Of a DNA stretch of 64,000 nucleotides, positions 8,581 through 17,748 are shown piece after piece. Numbering within the stretch: position 1 is the stretch's first letter; each line of letters begins with the position of its first letter. The translations under genes and the position numbers were made by a program. The stretch covers positions 434,001 through 498,000 of the forward strand of contig NZ_FQXE01000003.1 of assembly GCF_900129885.1 (NCBI RefSeq). The letters run 5' to 3'. Origin of the DNA: Pollutimonas bauzanensis (GTDB lineage Bacteria; Pseudomonadota; Gammaproteobacteria; Burkholderiales; Burkholderiaceae_B). Below the pieces are notes generated by a model. That model did no database searches, had not been told where the DNA came from, and worked only from the letters and a program-made list of their open reading frames with translations.

Positions 8581-8644
8581 AGCGCAATGAGGTCGGGCGC
8601 GTCTGGCATGTCATGGAATCGTCGCCCGGCCAGGAACCTCCCCC

Positions 8645-9214
8645 ATGAATTTCGCATCCACCGCATTGCTAGCTTTCGCCATGTCCACCGACGCCTTCGC
8701 GGCAGCTGTCGGAAAAGGCGCGGCGCTGCATAAGCCCCGCTTTTCCGAAGCGCTGAAAACAGGCCTTATCTTTGGCGTGATCGAGGCGATTACGCCGGTG
8801 GTGGGATGGGGGCTGGGCCTGGCGGCGGCGCCCTACGTGGCGGCCTGGGATCACTGGATCGCCTTCGTCCTGCTCTGTGGCCTCGGATTGCTGATGGTCA
8901 GGAACGGCTGTACGCTGCCCGAAGGGCTCCAGGCCAAGCCCGCCAAGCATTCCTTCTGGGTGCTGGCCGCAACCGGCTTCGCCACCAGCATCGACGCCAT
9001 GGCCGTCGGCGTCGGCCTGGCCTTTCTCGAGGTGGATATTGTCTCGACGGCTGCGGCCATCGGCTTGACGACGATGATCATGGTCACCCTCGGCGTCATG
9101 CTGGGAAGGGTCCTGGGGGCGATAGTGGGCCGCCGCGCCGAAATCGCGGGCGGCGCCATCCTGATCGGGATAGGCGCGCTCATCCTGTTCGAGCATCTGA
9201 GCGGGGCGGCCTAG
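8645..9214 (+). CDS. mntP: Manganese efflux pump MntP
   Basis: A 189-residue inner-membrane protein with six predicted membrane segments that exports Mn2+. The two internally repeated motifs are seen: [16 protein letters not shown] (about residues 10-25) and [17 protein letters not shown] (about 111-127). Their intramembrane Asp residues are essential in the family. Length is typical. AGGAACC precedes ATG 8645. The gene is controlled by the Mn riboswitch just upstream. Its last 4 bp overlap the convergent gshA stop. Confidence 0.96.
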   Translation: MNFASTALLAFAMSTDAFAAAVGKGAALHKPRFSEALKTGLIFGVIEAITPVVGWGLGLAAAPYVAAWDHWIAFVLLCGLGLLMVRNGCTLPEGLQAKPAKHSFWVLAATGFATSIDAMAVGVGLAFLEVDIVSTAAAIGLTTMIMVTLGVMLGRVLGAIVGRRAEIAGGAILIGIGALILFEHLSGAA

Positions 9215-10776
9215 CAGGGCCGCTTCAGCGCCGCGTGATAGCGGGCCACATAGCTGGCGAAGTCTTCCGTGTCGCTGTCTTCCAGGCGCTTCTGCTCGGC
9301 GATCGAGTCGCTGGCGATCTGCTTGTACTCTTGCATGGCGGCGGCGCTCAAGGGCCGCGCCCGCAATGCGTCGCGATGTTGCAGGCTTTGCTCCAGCGAA
9401 TAGTCGTGCAGGCTCAGGCCGGTGTCGCGCATGTGCCGCAGCAGCTGCGCCGAAGGCGTCTGCTGGCTGTCCTGGATTTTGCAGGCCTGCGCCGCCACGG
9501 CCTCGGCATGCTCGGCGCCGCCATGCGCGGCGTCGAGCAGATCCGCATAGGGCATGAGGCGCTCGAGCAATTCCTGGCCCCAGTCCGCAAGCGATATGGG
9601 CTTGTTCTGCTTTATCAAGACCAGGCCCGGCTTGCGCCCTTCCTTGACCACCAGGCCGAAGTTGTCGTGGCTGTCGCGGCAATAGCCATTGTTGGGGAAC
9701 AGGGGACTGTCTTCGACCGCGCAAAACAGCAGGAAGGCGTCCATGAAGCGGCTGGTCACGGCGGAAATGCCGATGGGCGAGCTTGGGTCGATATCCAGGC
9801 AGCGCACTTCGATGTATTGCACACCGCGTTCCGCCAAGGCGGTGGCGGGCCGTTCACAGCGGCTGGTCGTGCGTTTCGGGCGGATGTTCGAGTAGAACTC
9901 GTTTTCGATTTGCAGGATATTCGTGTTCAGCTGTATCCATTCGCCATTGCGATGGGTGCCTATCCTGACGTAATCGGGCCATGGGGTCGTCACGGCGCCG
10001 TAGAGGCGCTCCAAAAAGGTTTCCAGGTCGTTGTAGCACAGCTGCAGGTCGGATTGCGCCTTGTTCTGATAGCCCAGGTCGCTCATGCGCAGGCTGGTGG
10101 CATGGGGCAGATACAGGGTGTCGGCGTCGAATTCCTGCAAGGGATGGTCCAGGCCCCGCATAAAGCTTTTCGACACGGCGGGCGAGGCGCCGAACAGGTA
10201 CATCAGCAGCCAGGAATGCCGGCTGAAGTTGCGGATCAGGGCCAGATAGCCCTTGGACCGCCGGTCCTGGGGGGAAATGCCTTCTATGCCGATGACGTCC
10301 CATAATTCGTCGGGCAGGGAAAAATTGTAATGCACGCCGGCGATGCACTGCATGGCCTTGCCGTAGCGCACGGCCAGGCCGCGCCGGTATACATGCTTGA
10401 GCATGCCGGTATTGGAGGTGCCGTACCAGGCGATGGGTATGTCGGCTTCGGCCGGCAGCAGCGCCGGCATGGACTGGTTCCATATCAGTTCTTGCGGCAT
10501 CTGCTGCGCGACGTAGCGGTGCGTTTTATCCAGTTCGTCGAGCAGGCCGTCGATGGAATCATGCGTGCCCGTAATCAGCTCCAGCAGCGCCTCGGAATAA
10601 TCGGTGGTGATGCGGGCATTGGCCAGCGCCGAACCCAGGACGGGGGGGTGCGGCGTTGTAGCCAATACGCCTTGTTCGTCGACACGCAGCCCTTCTTTTT
10701 CGATACCGCGCAAAATGCCTTTTAGCGCGGGCTGGTTTTGGCCGAGCGACACGAGGCGTTGGTTAGTTGAGGTCAT
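9211..10776 (-). CDS. gshA: Glutamate-cysteine ligase
   Basis: A 521-residue ATP-dependent ligase catalysing the first step of glutathione synthesis (L-Glu + L-Cys to gamma-glutamylcysteine) in the cytoplasm. The N-terminal signature [13 protein letters not shown] and the block [16 protein letters not shown] are diagnostic of the proteobacterial type-1 enzyme, as are [28 protein letters not shown] and [11 protein letters not shown]. Length fits E. coli GshA (518). It starts at ATG 10776 with no strong SD. It converges on mntP and has no operon partner. Confidence 0.97.
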   Translation of the reverse strand: MTSTNQRLVSLGQNQPALKGILRGIEKEGLRVDEQGVLATTPHPPVLGSALANARITTDYSEALLELITGTHDSIDGLLDELDKTHRYVAQQMPQELIWNQSMPALLPAEADIPIAWYGTSNTGMLKHVYRRGLAVRYGKAMQCIAGVHYNFSLPDELWDVIGIEGISPQDRRSKGYLALIRNFSRHSWLLMYLFGASPAVSKSFMRGLDHPLQEFDADTLYLPHATSLRMSDLGYQNKAQSDLQLCYNDLETFLERLYGAVTTPWPDYVRIGTHRNGEWIQLNTNILQIENEFYSNIRPKRTTSRCERPATALAERGVQYIEVRCLDIDPSSPIGISAVTSRFMDAFLLFCAVEDSPLFPNNGYCRDSHDNFGLVVKEGRKPGLVLIKQNKPISLADWGQELLERLMPYADLLDAAHGGAEHAEAVAAQACKIQDSQQTPSAQLLRHMRDTGLSLHDYSLEQSLQHRDALRARPLSAAAMQEYKQIASDSIAEQKRLEDSDTEDFASYVARYHAALKRPC

Positions 10777-10839
10777 TACAGGGTATCTTTATAGAATAGA
10801 GGTCTTGATCGTTGCCGATTTTACCTGAGGGGGCTAGCG

Positions 10840-11349
10840 TTGATACGCATTGGATTGATGGCATTGTTGTCCGGTTTCTTGTTGGCTTGCACGCCCACCT
10901 ACAACTGGCGCGAGGTGGCGCTGGCGGACGGCGCGGTGCAGGCGCTCTTCCCCGACAAGCCGATTACCCAGGAAAGGCCGCTGAATTACGCCGGCCATGA
11001 ACTGCGTTTCAGCCTGAGCACGGCGGCGGTGGATGGCGCCGTGTTTGCGGTGGGCTATGCCGCCTTGCCCGAGGGCCTGCGTTCGGCGCCGGAAAAGCCG
11101 CGCGAGCTGGCCGCCTCGGTAGTGGCTTCGCTTTACCGGAGCCTGGGCGCGGAGCCCCCGGCGCAGCCGCCGGCAATGGGCGCGCCCTTTGTCATCGAAG
11201 GCAAGTCGCAGCAAGGTCCGGTGCGCATGCGCGCTAGGGTTTGGCTGACGGACCATGCCTTGATCGAGGGGATTGTGACGGCCGATCAGGCGTCGTTTCC
11301 TGAGCAGCAGGCAGATGAATTTCTGCGCGGGTTGCAAGTGGCTCGGTAA
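10840..11349 (+). CDS. Predicted lipoprotein of unknown function
   Basis: A 169-residue exported protein. The signal peptide IRIGLMALLSGFLLACTP ends in a lipobox (LLAC), so Cys at about position 17 should be acylated. The mature part has alternating strand-like segments and no domain I recognise. Start is taken as TTG 10840 because GAGGGGG lies eight bases upstream; ATG 10858 would shorten the signal peptide. Its last 116 bp overlap the convergent LuxR-type gene, so one of the two 3' ends is constrained by both frames. Confidence 0.75.
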   Translation: MIRIGLMALLSGFLLACTPTYNWREVALADGAVQALFPDKPITQERPLNYAGHELRFSLSTAAVDGAVFAVGYAALPEGLRSAPEKPRELAASVVASLYRSLGAEPPAQPPAMGAPFVIEGKSQQGPVRMRARVWLTDHALIEGIVTADQASFPEQQADEFLRGLQVAR

Positions 11350-11548
11350 GGCTGGGCAGCAGCCCCAATTGCAATGCGGCCGTGATGGCGGCCTGGCGCC
11401 CATGTACGCCTAGTTTGCGGCAGGCGTTATGGACATGGAAGTTGATGGTGCGCTCGGTCAGGCCCAGGATGACGCCCATCTCCCAGCTTGTCTTGCCGAC
11501 TGCCGCCCAGCGCAGGCATGCCAATTCTCGATCGGTTAGCGGTTTCAT
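11234..11548 (-). CDS. LuxR-type HTH-only protein
   Basis: A 104-residue protein that is essentially one GerE/LuxR DNA-binding domain: LTDRELACLRWAAVGKTSWE, then GLTERTINFHVHNACRKLGV, residues 4-62. The sequence type (GKTSWEMGVILGLTERTINFHV) is that of quorum-sensing LuxR homologues, yet the roughly 170-residue autoinducer-binding domain is absent. There is no room for it, since metX and its riboswitch start 160 bp upstream. AGGGGG eight bases before ATG 11548 suggests the short form is translated. The C-terminal 40 residues are Pro/Arg-rich and overlap the convergent lipoprotein gene. It may be a decayed regulator or a small DNA-binding modulator. Confidence 0.75.
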   Translation of the reverse strand: MKPLTDRELACLRWAAVGKTSWEMGVILGLTERTINFHVHNACRKLGVHGRQAAITAALQLGLLPSLTEPLATRAEIHLPAAQETTPDRPSQSPRSRHGPSAKP

Positions 11549-11711
11549 GTGTCAGCCCCCTTTCGCGGGACATGGTTTTGATACTTATTTTATGTAAATG
11601 TATCAATTATCTTCATCGCGGTAAAATGTAGGTGGACAAACTGGCGTGGCATTGGCGGCCGGCCCGCCCATGCCGGGCCGCCGCAACAATGATAAAATCA
11701 TGTTTCGACAG

Positions 11712-11766
11712 AGCGCCGATTTGCTTGATCTGCTTGCGGGCGCCTCATAAATCCAGCTAAAGAGGT
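11712..11766 (+). ncRNA. SAM-II riboswitch
   Basis: The last 60 nt before metX match the SAM-II consensus. P1 strand GCGCC (11713-11717) pairs with GGCGC (11739-11743); GATTTGCTTGAT forms the loop; and the 3' conserved block CATAAATCCAGCTAAAGAGG (11746-11765) follows, aligning with GATAAATGTAGCTAAAAAGG of known examples. The pseudoknotted 3' strand includes the SD AGAGG of metX, so S-adenosylmethionine binding should block ribosome access. Confidence 0.88.
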
Positions 11767-11770
11767 CCAT

Positions 11771-13024
11771 ATGGCCGCTATTTCCGCAACTGATATTCCT
11801 ACCGCTATTGCCCGCGCCGCCTCCGGCACAATCGATGCAGCCGCGCCCCCGGGGTCCACGGCTGTCGTTTCCCCCCAATTCATTCCATTCACCGAGCCGC
11901 TGCGCCTGACCAGCGGGCAGGTGCTGCCGAGCTACGAGCTGGCCGTGGAAACCTATGGCACCCTGAACGCCGAACGCAATAACGCCGTGCTGATCTGCCA
12001 TGCGCTGAATGCCTCGCACCACGTGGCCGGCATATCGGCCAGCGATCCCGATGACATAGGCTGGTGGGACAATATGGTGGGCCCGGGCAAGGCCGTCGAT
12101 ACCGACAGGTTTTTCGTCATCGGGGTGAACAATATCGGCTCGTGCTTCGGTTCGACCGGCCCCGCCAGCCTCAATCCCGAAACCGGCCGGCCCTGGGGGG
12201 CGGCGTTCCCCATGCTGACCGTGGAAGACTGGGTGCGGGCGCAGGCGCGCCTGGCCGACCATTTCGGCATAGCCAAGCTGGCCGCCGTGATGGGCGGCTC
12301 GCTGGGCGGCATGCAGGCCCTGAGCTGGGCCATCACCTGCCCCGAGCGCATCGGCCACTGCATTGTGATTGCCAGCACGCCGCGCCTGTCGGCGCAGAAC
12401 ATAGGCTTTAACGAGGTCGCGCGCCGTTCCATCATCAGCGATCCGGATTTTCACGGCGGCGATTATTACGCGCACAATACCGTGCCCAGGCATGGCCTGT
12501 CCGTGGCGCGGATGGTGGGCCATATCACCTATTTGTCGGACGACGACATGGCTGAGAAATTCGGCCGCGCCCAGCGCGCGCCGGCCGATAACGGCGAGTT
12601 CCACTACGGCTACGGCGTGGAGTTCGAGGTCGAGTCCTATCTGCGCTATCAGGGCGAAAAGTTTTCCACCTACTTCGATGCCAACACCTATCTGCTGATT
12701 ACCCGGGCGCTGGATTATTTCGATCCCGCGCGCAATCATGGCGGCGACCTGGCCCGCGCGCTGCAAGGCGCGTCGGCGGATTTCCTGCTGGTTTCCTTCA
12801 GCACCGATTGGCGCTTTCCGCCGGCGCGTTCGCGCGAAATCGTGCGCGCCTTGCTCAAGAACCGGCGCCCGGTGACCTATGCTGAAATCGACGCCCCCCA
12901 TGGGCACGATGCGTTCCTGCTGGACGACGCCCGCTATCATGCCGTGGTGCAGGGATATTACGACCGTATCGCCGCCAGGCTGGGACTGCCCGAGCGCTTC
13001 CAGACGCGAGGAGTGTTAGCGTGA
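11771..13024 (+). CDS. metX: Homoserine O-acyltransferase MetX
   Basis: A 417-residue alpha/beta-hydrolase-fold enzyme that acylates L-homoserine for methionine synthesis. Nucleophile Ser177 sits in [11 protein letters not shown]. The catalytic Asp is probably in [12 protein letters not shown] and the His in [11 protein letters not shown]. Family blocks [20 protein letters not shown] and [14 protein letters not shown] are present. The acyl donor (acetyl- or succinyl-CoA) cannot be decided by family alone, since betaproteobacterial MetX proteins include succinyl users. It is preceded by a SAM-II riboswitch and coupled to metW by a GTGA overlap. Confidence 0.96.
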   Translation: MAAISATDIPTAIARAASGTIDAAAPPGSTAVVSPQFIPFTEPLRLTSGQVLPSYELAVETYGTLNAERNNAVLICHALNASHHVAGISASDPDDIGWWDNMVGPGKAVDTDRFFVIGVNNIGSCFGSTGPASLNPETGRPWGAAFPMLTVEDWVRAQARLADHFGIAKLAAVMGGSLGGMQALSWAITCPERIGHCIVIASTPRLSAQNIGFNEVARRSIISDPDFHGGDYYAHNTVPRHGLSVARMVGHITYLSDDDMAEKFGRAQRAPADNGEFHYGYGVEFEVESYLRYQGEKFSTYFDANTYLLITRALDYFDPARNHGGDLARALQGASADFLLVSFSTDWRFPPARSREIVRALLKNRRPVTYAEIDAPHGHDAFLLDDARYHAVVQGYYDRIAARLGLPERFQTRGVLA

Positions 13025-13632
13025 GCCAAGCCAGCGTGGCGCCCAAACATGTGCGGGCGGACCTTCAACGTATCGCCAGCTGGATAGAGCCGGAAAGCCG
13101 GGTCCTGGACCTGGGCTGCGGCGATGGCACCTTGCTGGCCTATCTGCAGAACAACAAGAATGTGACGGGCGCCGGCGTCGAGCTGAGCGATGAACTGGTC
13201 ATCGCCTCGGTGCGCCGCGGCGTGCAGGTCATCCAGCAAAACCTGGAAGAGGGCCTGGCCCTGTTCGACGACCAGCAGTTCGACACTGTCGTGCTGTCGC
13301 AAACCTTGCAGTCCATGCGCCACACCGAGCATATCCTGCGCGAAATGGCGCGCGTGGCGCGCTATGGCATCGTGTCGTTTCCGAACTTCGGTTATTGGCC
13401 GCATGGCTGGTCGATACTGTCGGGCCGCATGCCGGTGACGGGGGAAATGCCTTACCAGTGGTTCGACACGCCCAATATCCACTTGTGCACGCTCAAGGAT
13501 TTCGAAGATCTGGCGCTGGCGCTGGGGCTGCGCATCACCCACCTGGCGACCTTCAATGGCAACAAAGAAGTCAAACTTTTGCCCAGCTGGCGCAGCACCC
13601 TGGCGGTATACCGCTTCGAGACCCCCAATTAA
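13021..13632 (+). CDS. metW: Methionine biosynthesis protein MetW
   Basis: A 203-residue class I SAM-methyltransferase-like protein that supports MetX activity; MetX-MetW pairs are widespread in proteobacteria. The SAM-binding motif [15 protein letters not shown] (about residues 28-42) is intact, as is the family block [20 protein letters not shown]. It starts at GTG 13021, overlapping the metX stop by 4 bp, so it is co-translated and shares the SAM-II control. Confidence 0.95.
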   Translation: MSQASVAPKHVRADLQRIASWIEPESRVLDLGCGDGTLLAYLQNNKNVTGAGVELSDELVIASVRRGVQVIQQNLEEGLALFDDQQFDTVVLSQTLQSMRHTEHILREMARVARYGIVSFPNFGYWPHGWSILSGRMPVTGEMPYQWFDTPNIHLCTLKDFEDLALALGLRITHLATFNGNKEVKLLPSWRSTLAVYRFETPN

Positions 13633-13660
13633 AAAGTAAAGAGGACGCATCATCGCTTCG

Positions 13661-14893
13661 TTGACCAATGTCTATGCCAGTCCGCGCGTCATGCCCTTGT
13701 TGGTGCTGGGCTTCGCCAGCGGGTTGCCGCTGGCCTTGACGGGCGGGACGCTGCAGGCCTGGGCGACGCTGTCCGATGTATCGCTGCAGAACATAGGTTT
13801 CCTGACCCTGATCGGATCGGCCTATACGCTGAAGTTCCTGTGGGCGCCATTGGTCGATCGCTATGCTCCGCCTGTGCTGGGGCGCCGCCGCAGCTGGATT
13901 TTCTCCACCCAGATTCTCCTCGGGGCGGCCATAGCCGCCATGGGGCTTTATTCGCCGGCCGGCAGCCTGATGACGCTGGCCCTGCTGGCGGTAATGGTGG
14001 CCTTCCTGTCGGCAACGCAGGATATCGCCTTCGATGCCTACAGCACCGACGTGCTGCGCAAGGAAGAGCGCGCGGCTGGCGCCGCGGTCAAGGTATTGGG
14101 CTATCGCCTGGCCATGATCGTATCGGGCGGCCTGGCGCTGGTACTGGCCGACCGGTGGCTGGGGTGGGCCAATACCTATTTCGTGATGGGCGCGTTCATG
14201 GCCTTATGCGCCGTCGCCACCTTGCTGGCGCCGGAGCCCGAAGTCATTGCGCGTCCGCCCAGGTCGCTGGCGATCGCGGTCGTCGAGCCCCTGGTCGAGT
14301 TTTTCAAGCGTCCCGGCGCCCTGGGCATCCTGCTGCTGATAGTGTTGTACAAGCTGGGCGATGCCTTTGCCGGCGCCTTGTCGACGACCTTTCTGCTGCG
14401 CGGCGCCGGTTTTACCGGCACCGAAGTCGGCACCGTCAACAAGGTGTTCGGCCTGGCGGCCACCATAGTGGGCGCCCTGGCGGGCGGCGCGTTCATGACG
14501 CGCCTGGGCCTGTATCGTTCCCTGATGCTGTTCGGCCTGCTGCAGGCCGTCTCCAACTTCGGTTACTGGGTCCTGGCGGTCACCCCCGCGCATATCTATT
14601 CCATGGCGCTGGTGGTGGGGATAGAAAACCTGTGCGGCGGCCTGGGCACGGCCGCTTTCGTGGCGCTGCTGATGGCGCTGTGCAAGCAGGAATTCTCGGC
14701 CACGCAGTTTGCCCTGTTGTCGGCCTTGTCGGCGGTGGGGCGCACCTATCTCGCGGGGCCGCTGACGCCGCCTCTGGTCGAGGCCATAGGCTGGCCCGGA
14801 TTCTTTGTGATTACGGTGCTGATCGCACTTCCCGGCCTGGTCTTGCTGCGCCTGCGCCGGGCCGAGATCGACGGCCTGGAAGCCGGGCGCTGA
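13661..14893 (+). CDS. AmpG-like major facilitator permease
   Basis: A 410-residue inner-membrane MFS protein with about 12 hydrophobic segments. AmpG-family features are LGFASGLPLALTGGTLQAW at the N-terminus, LIGSAYTLKFLWAPLVDRY and ATQDIAFDAYSTDVL. AmpG imports anhydromuropeptides for cell-wall recycling, feeding the signal for AmpC induction; assignment to that substrate is by family. TTG 13661 is the only start fitting the N-terminus; GAGGA lies 15 bases upstream, rather far. It follows metW by 28 bp with no terminator, so read-through from the met operon is likely, although the functions are unrelated. Confidence 0.85.
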   Translation: MTNVYASPRVMPLLVLGFASGLPLALTGGTLQAWATLSDVSLQNIGFLTLIGSAYTLKFLWAPLVDRYAPPVLGRRRSWIFSTQILLGAAIAAMGLYSPAGSLMTLALLAVMVAFLSATQDIAFDAYSTDVLRKEERAAGAAVKVLGYRLAMIVSGGLALVLADRWLGWANTYFVMGAFMALCAVATLLAPEPEVIARPPRSLAIAVVEPLVEFFKRPGALGILLLIVLYKLGDAFAGALSTTFLLRGAGFTGTEVGTVNKVFGLAATIVGALAGGAFMTRLGLYRSLMLFGLLQAVSNFGYWVLAVTPAHIYSMALVVGIENLCGGLGTAAFVALLMALCKQEFSATQFALLSALSAVGRTYLAGPLTPPLVEAIGWPGFFVITVLIALPGLVLLRLRRAEIDGLEAGR

Positions 14894-14902
14894 CCCTGGC
14901 GC

Positions 14903-15604
14903 TCATTCGCCGGCCGATACCGGGCGTCCGGCCAGCCCGGGCGTGTGGAAAAGGCCGTCCAGGCGGATGCGATAGGCGGAAATGATATGCGCCCGCGCGG
15001 CCAGCTCGGCGGCTTCCGGATCGCGCCTGGCCAAGGCCTCCACGATAGCCAGATGCTCGGCCCGCGAGCTCTGCGCCCGCCCGGGCGCGGCCAGCGTAGT
15101 GGGCCCCAGCAGCATCATCGATTCCTGCAGCGAATTCAAGGTTTTCACTAAATAGCGGTTATGGGCGCAGCGGTACAGTGTGCTGTGGAACAGCCGGTTG
15201 TTCGCGGCCAGGTCCTCCGGCGCCGTCAGCAGGGCGTCGCGCTGGTTGATCTCGCGCAGGAAATCGATCTCCACATCCGACGCGTGGCGCGCCGCCAGCC
15301 GCGCGGCGGTGCCTTCCAGCACTTCGCGCATGATGTAGAGCTCGCTGGTCATCGAATGATCGAGTTCGGTGACGACCAGGCCGCGCGCGGGGTCGTTGAC
15401 GGCCAGGCCTTCCATTTGCAGGCGGCCCAGCGCCTCGCGCACGGGCGTGCGGCTCAGGCCTATGGTTCCCGCCAATTCGATTTCACGCAGCCGGGTGCCC
15501 GGGACGATCCGGCCCGACTGAATGCCTTCGACGATGAATTGATAAGCCTGGTCGCTGCGCGATACGCCGCGGCGCAGTTGTGTTTCTGAAGAGTCGGATG
15601 CCAT
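14903..15604 (-). CDS. GntR family regulator, FadR/FCD subfamily
   Basis: A 233-residue repressor-type protein. The winged helix (about 18-80) holds GTRLREIELAGTIGLSRTPVREAL. The FCD domain (about 88-220) has helices with NNRLFHSTL and SRAEHLAIVEALARRDPEAA, which contribute metal/ligand-binding His residues. FCD regulators usually respond to organic acids or acyl compounds made by the genes they control. It is divergent from an AraC gene. A TGTATACA-type site lies in the gap and another before tcuA, the simplest assignment being that this protein binds both. Confidence 0.92.
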   Translation of the reverse strand: MASDSSETQLRRGVSRSDQAYQFIVEGIQSGRIVPGTRLREIELAGTIGLSRTPVREALGRLQMEGLAVNDPARGLVVTELDHSMTSELYIMREVLEGTAARLAARHASDVEIDFLREINQRDALLTAPEDLAANNRLFHSTLYRCAHNRYLVKTLNSLQESMMLLGPTTLAAPGRAQSSRAEHLAIVEALARRDPEAAELAARAHIISAYRIRLDGLFHTPGLAGRPVSAGE

Positions 15605-15700
15605 GGGAATCTTATGCGGTTGGAGGCCATTGCAGTGTAGCGCCTAACATCGGCGCCGTCGGCGCGCAGGCGGGGCAACTGTCCTTGCCACAGTTTTACA

Positions 15701-15718
15701 GTATTCTATTGTATACAT
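15701..15718. promoter_or_regulatory. Predicted GntR-type operator, copy 1
   Basis: GTATTC-TATT-GTATAC-AT in the gntR/araC divergent gap. The 11-mer ATTGTATACAT (15708-15718) is the exact reverse complement of ATGTATACAAT before tcuA, and a second GTATWC lies exactly 10 bp upstream in both places. The TNGTNNACNA-like core is typical of FCD-type GntR sites. It would control the regulators themselves. Confidence 0.65.
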
Positions 15719-15758
15719 CGGATTGGATCGTTGCGGTAGAGGAGGGGGCGAGTCCAGC

Positions 15759-16607
15759 ATGGCTATGCATAATAATGAAATCAGCCTTGGCGCCGGCCAG
15801 GTCAACGGATGGCAGGCCAGGGGCGTCGCGTTCGAACTGCATCGCGGGCAGCCTCACGCGATCCCGAAACACGCGCACGATACCTACCAGATCGGGATGA
15901 CGACGCGCGACCCCGGCGAATACCTGTGCGACGGCAAGGCATGGTACGCGCCGCCGGGTTCGATAGTGCTGTTTCACCCGGGGCAGGTGCATAGCGCGCC
16001 CAGAGCCAGTGTGCGGTCCTGTTCGGCAATATCCAGGCTGATATTCGTCGACATCGGGAAAATGCGCGAGGTTGCAGCCATGGTCGCCGAGCACGACGGC
16101 GGGCAGCCGCATTTCGATGATCTGGTCATTACCGACGAAGCGTTCATTGCCCGCTTCCTTGCCATGCACAAGATGGCCGGCGCCGCGGCCTCGGCGCTGG
16201 AAAAAGACTCGGGGCTGCTGTCGGCGCTGGCGCAGCTGGTGCTGCGTTTCGGGTCCGTCCGCGCCAGGCCGGAAAATGTCCAGGGAAATGCGGCGAGGAC
16301 CCGGGCGATACGCGAATACGTCCAGGACCGGTATGCCGAGAATATCACCCTGGCGGAACTGTCGGACGTGGCTCGCGTCAGCCCCTACTACCTGAACCGC
16401 ATCTTTGCGAGCGAAGTGGGCATGCCTCCCCACGCATTCCAGACGCAAGTCAGGGTGGAGCGCGCCAAATCGCTGCTGCTGGGCGGCATGTCGGTCACCG
16501 ATGCGGCGCTGGAAACCGGCTTCTTCGATCAAAGCCACTTCACCCGCCATTTCCGGCGCATTGTCGGCGTACCGCCCAAGCGCTACGTTTCTTGCGCCAG
16601 GCACTGA
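15759..16607 (+). CDS. AraC family transcriptional regulator
   Basis: A 282-residue activator-type protein. The N-terminal cupin-like sensor (about 10-90) has HAIPKHAHDTYQIGM and APPGSIVLFHPGQVHS. Two HTH motifs form the C-terminal domain: ITLAELSDVARVSPYYLNRI, and MSVTDAALETGFFDQSHFTR followed by the family end RRIVGVPPKRYV. ATG 15759 is chosen because GAGGAGGGGG lies ten bases upstream. It is divergent from gntR and lies just ahead of the Bug-SDR-synthetase operon, which it most likely activates. The inducer is unknown. Confidence 0.92.
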   Translation: MAMHNNEISLGAGQVNGWQARGVAFELHRGQPHAIPKHAHDTYQIGMTTRDPGEYLCDGKAWYAPPGSIVLFHPGQVHSAPRASVRSCSAISRLIFVDIGKMREVAAMVAEHDGGQPHFDDLVITDEAFIARFLAMHKMAGAAASALEKDSGLLSALAQLVLRFGSVRARPENVQGNAARTRAIREYVQDRYAENITLAELSDVARVSPYYLNRIFASEVGMPPHAFQTQVRVERAKSLLLGGMSVTDAALETGFFDQSHFTRHFRRIVGVPPKRYVSCARH

Positions 16608-16737
16608 GGCCATGAGGCAAGCGGGAACCGCAAGCGCAAGATCGTACAAGTAAAACCGGCGCTCATCGCCAATACTTCCTCCTGTCGCCCCTGGTAGAGG
16701 CGAGATCCAATACATCAAAATCCTTGAGGAGGAAGAC

Positions 16738-17718
16738 ATGCACACTGCATACCTACGCGGAGCATTGCAATTTGCGGCGGCCATGGGCCTTGCGCTCGCA
16801 GCGGCCGCCGCGCACGCGGAATACCCGGACAAACCCATACAGATAGTCTCGCCGTATGCCGCTGGCGGCGCCAACGACAGCCTGACCCGCCTGATGGCCA
16901 AGAACGTCGGGGAAGAGCTCAAAGCCAATGTGGTCGCCGAAAACCGCGCCGGCGCGAATGGCATTGTGGGCGCCAGCTACGTGGCCAAGTCCGCCCCGGA
17001 CGGGTACACGCTTTTGATGGGCAACAGCGCCACCCACGGCACCAACCCCACGCTCTACGCGAATCTCAGCTACGACGCCTTGAAGGATTTCGCCCCGGTC
17101 GGCATGGTCGGCGCAGTGCCCATCGTCCTGGCGGTCAACAAAGCTTTGAACATCAATACCGTCCAGGAACTCATCGCCTACGGCAAAACGCATGCGTCGA
17201 AATTGTCCTTCGGCAGCAGCGGCGTGGGCGGGACGGGGCACTTGGCCGGCGAAGCATTCAAGGCCGCCACGGGCCTGGACATGGTCCATATCCCCTACAA
17301 GGGGGATGCGCCCGCCGTGACCGATGCCATGGGCGGACAAGTGTCCATGGCATTCGTGGGTGTTGCCTCGGCCGCGCCGCAAATGCAGTCGGGAAGAATC
17401 AAGATCATCGCGGTGGCCAACAAGCAGCGGCTGGCCTCTCTGCCGGATGTGCCCACCCTGGCCGAAGCGGGGCTGAAAGATCTCGAATTCATGCAATGGT
17501 ACGCGCTGGTGACCCGCGCCGGCGCGCCTGCCGCCACCATCGACAAGCTGAATCTGGCCATCAAGGCCAGCCAGGGCAAGGAGGACGTCAAGAAGACCAT
17601 GGCGAGCCTCGGCGCCGAAGCCATAAACATGACTCCCGCCGAGCTGGCGGCATTCATCAATTCCGAGATCACGCGCTTCGGCAAAATCATCCGCGATTTG
17701 AATATTCAGCCGAGCTGA
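16738..17718 (+). CDS. Bug/TctC family periplasmic substrate-binding protein (first copy)
   Basis: A 326-residue extracytoplasmic receptor. The Sec signal peptide ends at about AAAHA-EYPDKP. Bug signatures are YPDKPIQIVSPYAAGGANDS, ENRAGANGIVGASYVAKS and APDGYTLLMGNSATHG, with GTGHLAGEAFKAATGLDMVH and PYKGDAPAVTDAMGG later. Bug receptors bind carboxylates and similar small anions. GAGGAGGAAGAC precedes ATG 16738. It opens the catabolic operon, so its ligand is probably the pathway substrate; no TctA/TctB membrane pair is present in the window. Confidence 0.93.
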   Translation: MHTAYLRGALQFAAAMGLALAAAAAHAEYPDKPIQIVSPYAAGGANDSLTRLMAKNVGEELKANVVAENRAGANGIVGASYVAKSAPDGYTLLMGNSATHGTNPTLYANLSYDALKDFAPVGMVGAVPIVLAVNKALNINTVQELIAYGKTHASKLSFGSSGVGGTGHLAGEAFKAATGLDMVHIPYKGDAPAVTDAMGGQVSMAFVGVASAAPQMQSGRIKIIAVANKQRLASLPDVPTLAEAGLKDLEFMQWYALVTRAGAPAATIDKLNLAIKASQGKEDVKKTMASLGAEAINMTPAELAAFINSEITRFGKIIRDLNIQPS

Positions 17719-17748
17719 GCGCGGGCCACACAACCAGGGAAAACCATC

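Noticed and set aside
15696-16964. Long minus-strand open frame opposite the AraC gene
   Set aside because: Typical high-GC antisense shadow: no domain, no SD, composition mirrors the AraC codons.
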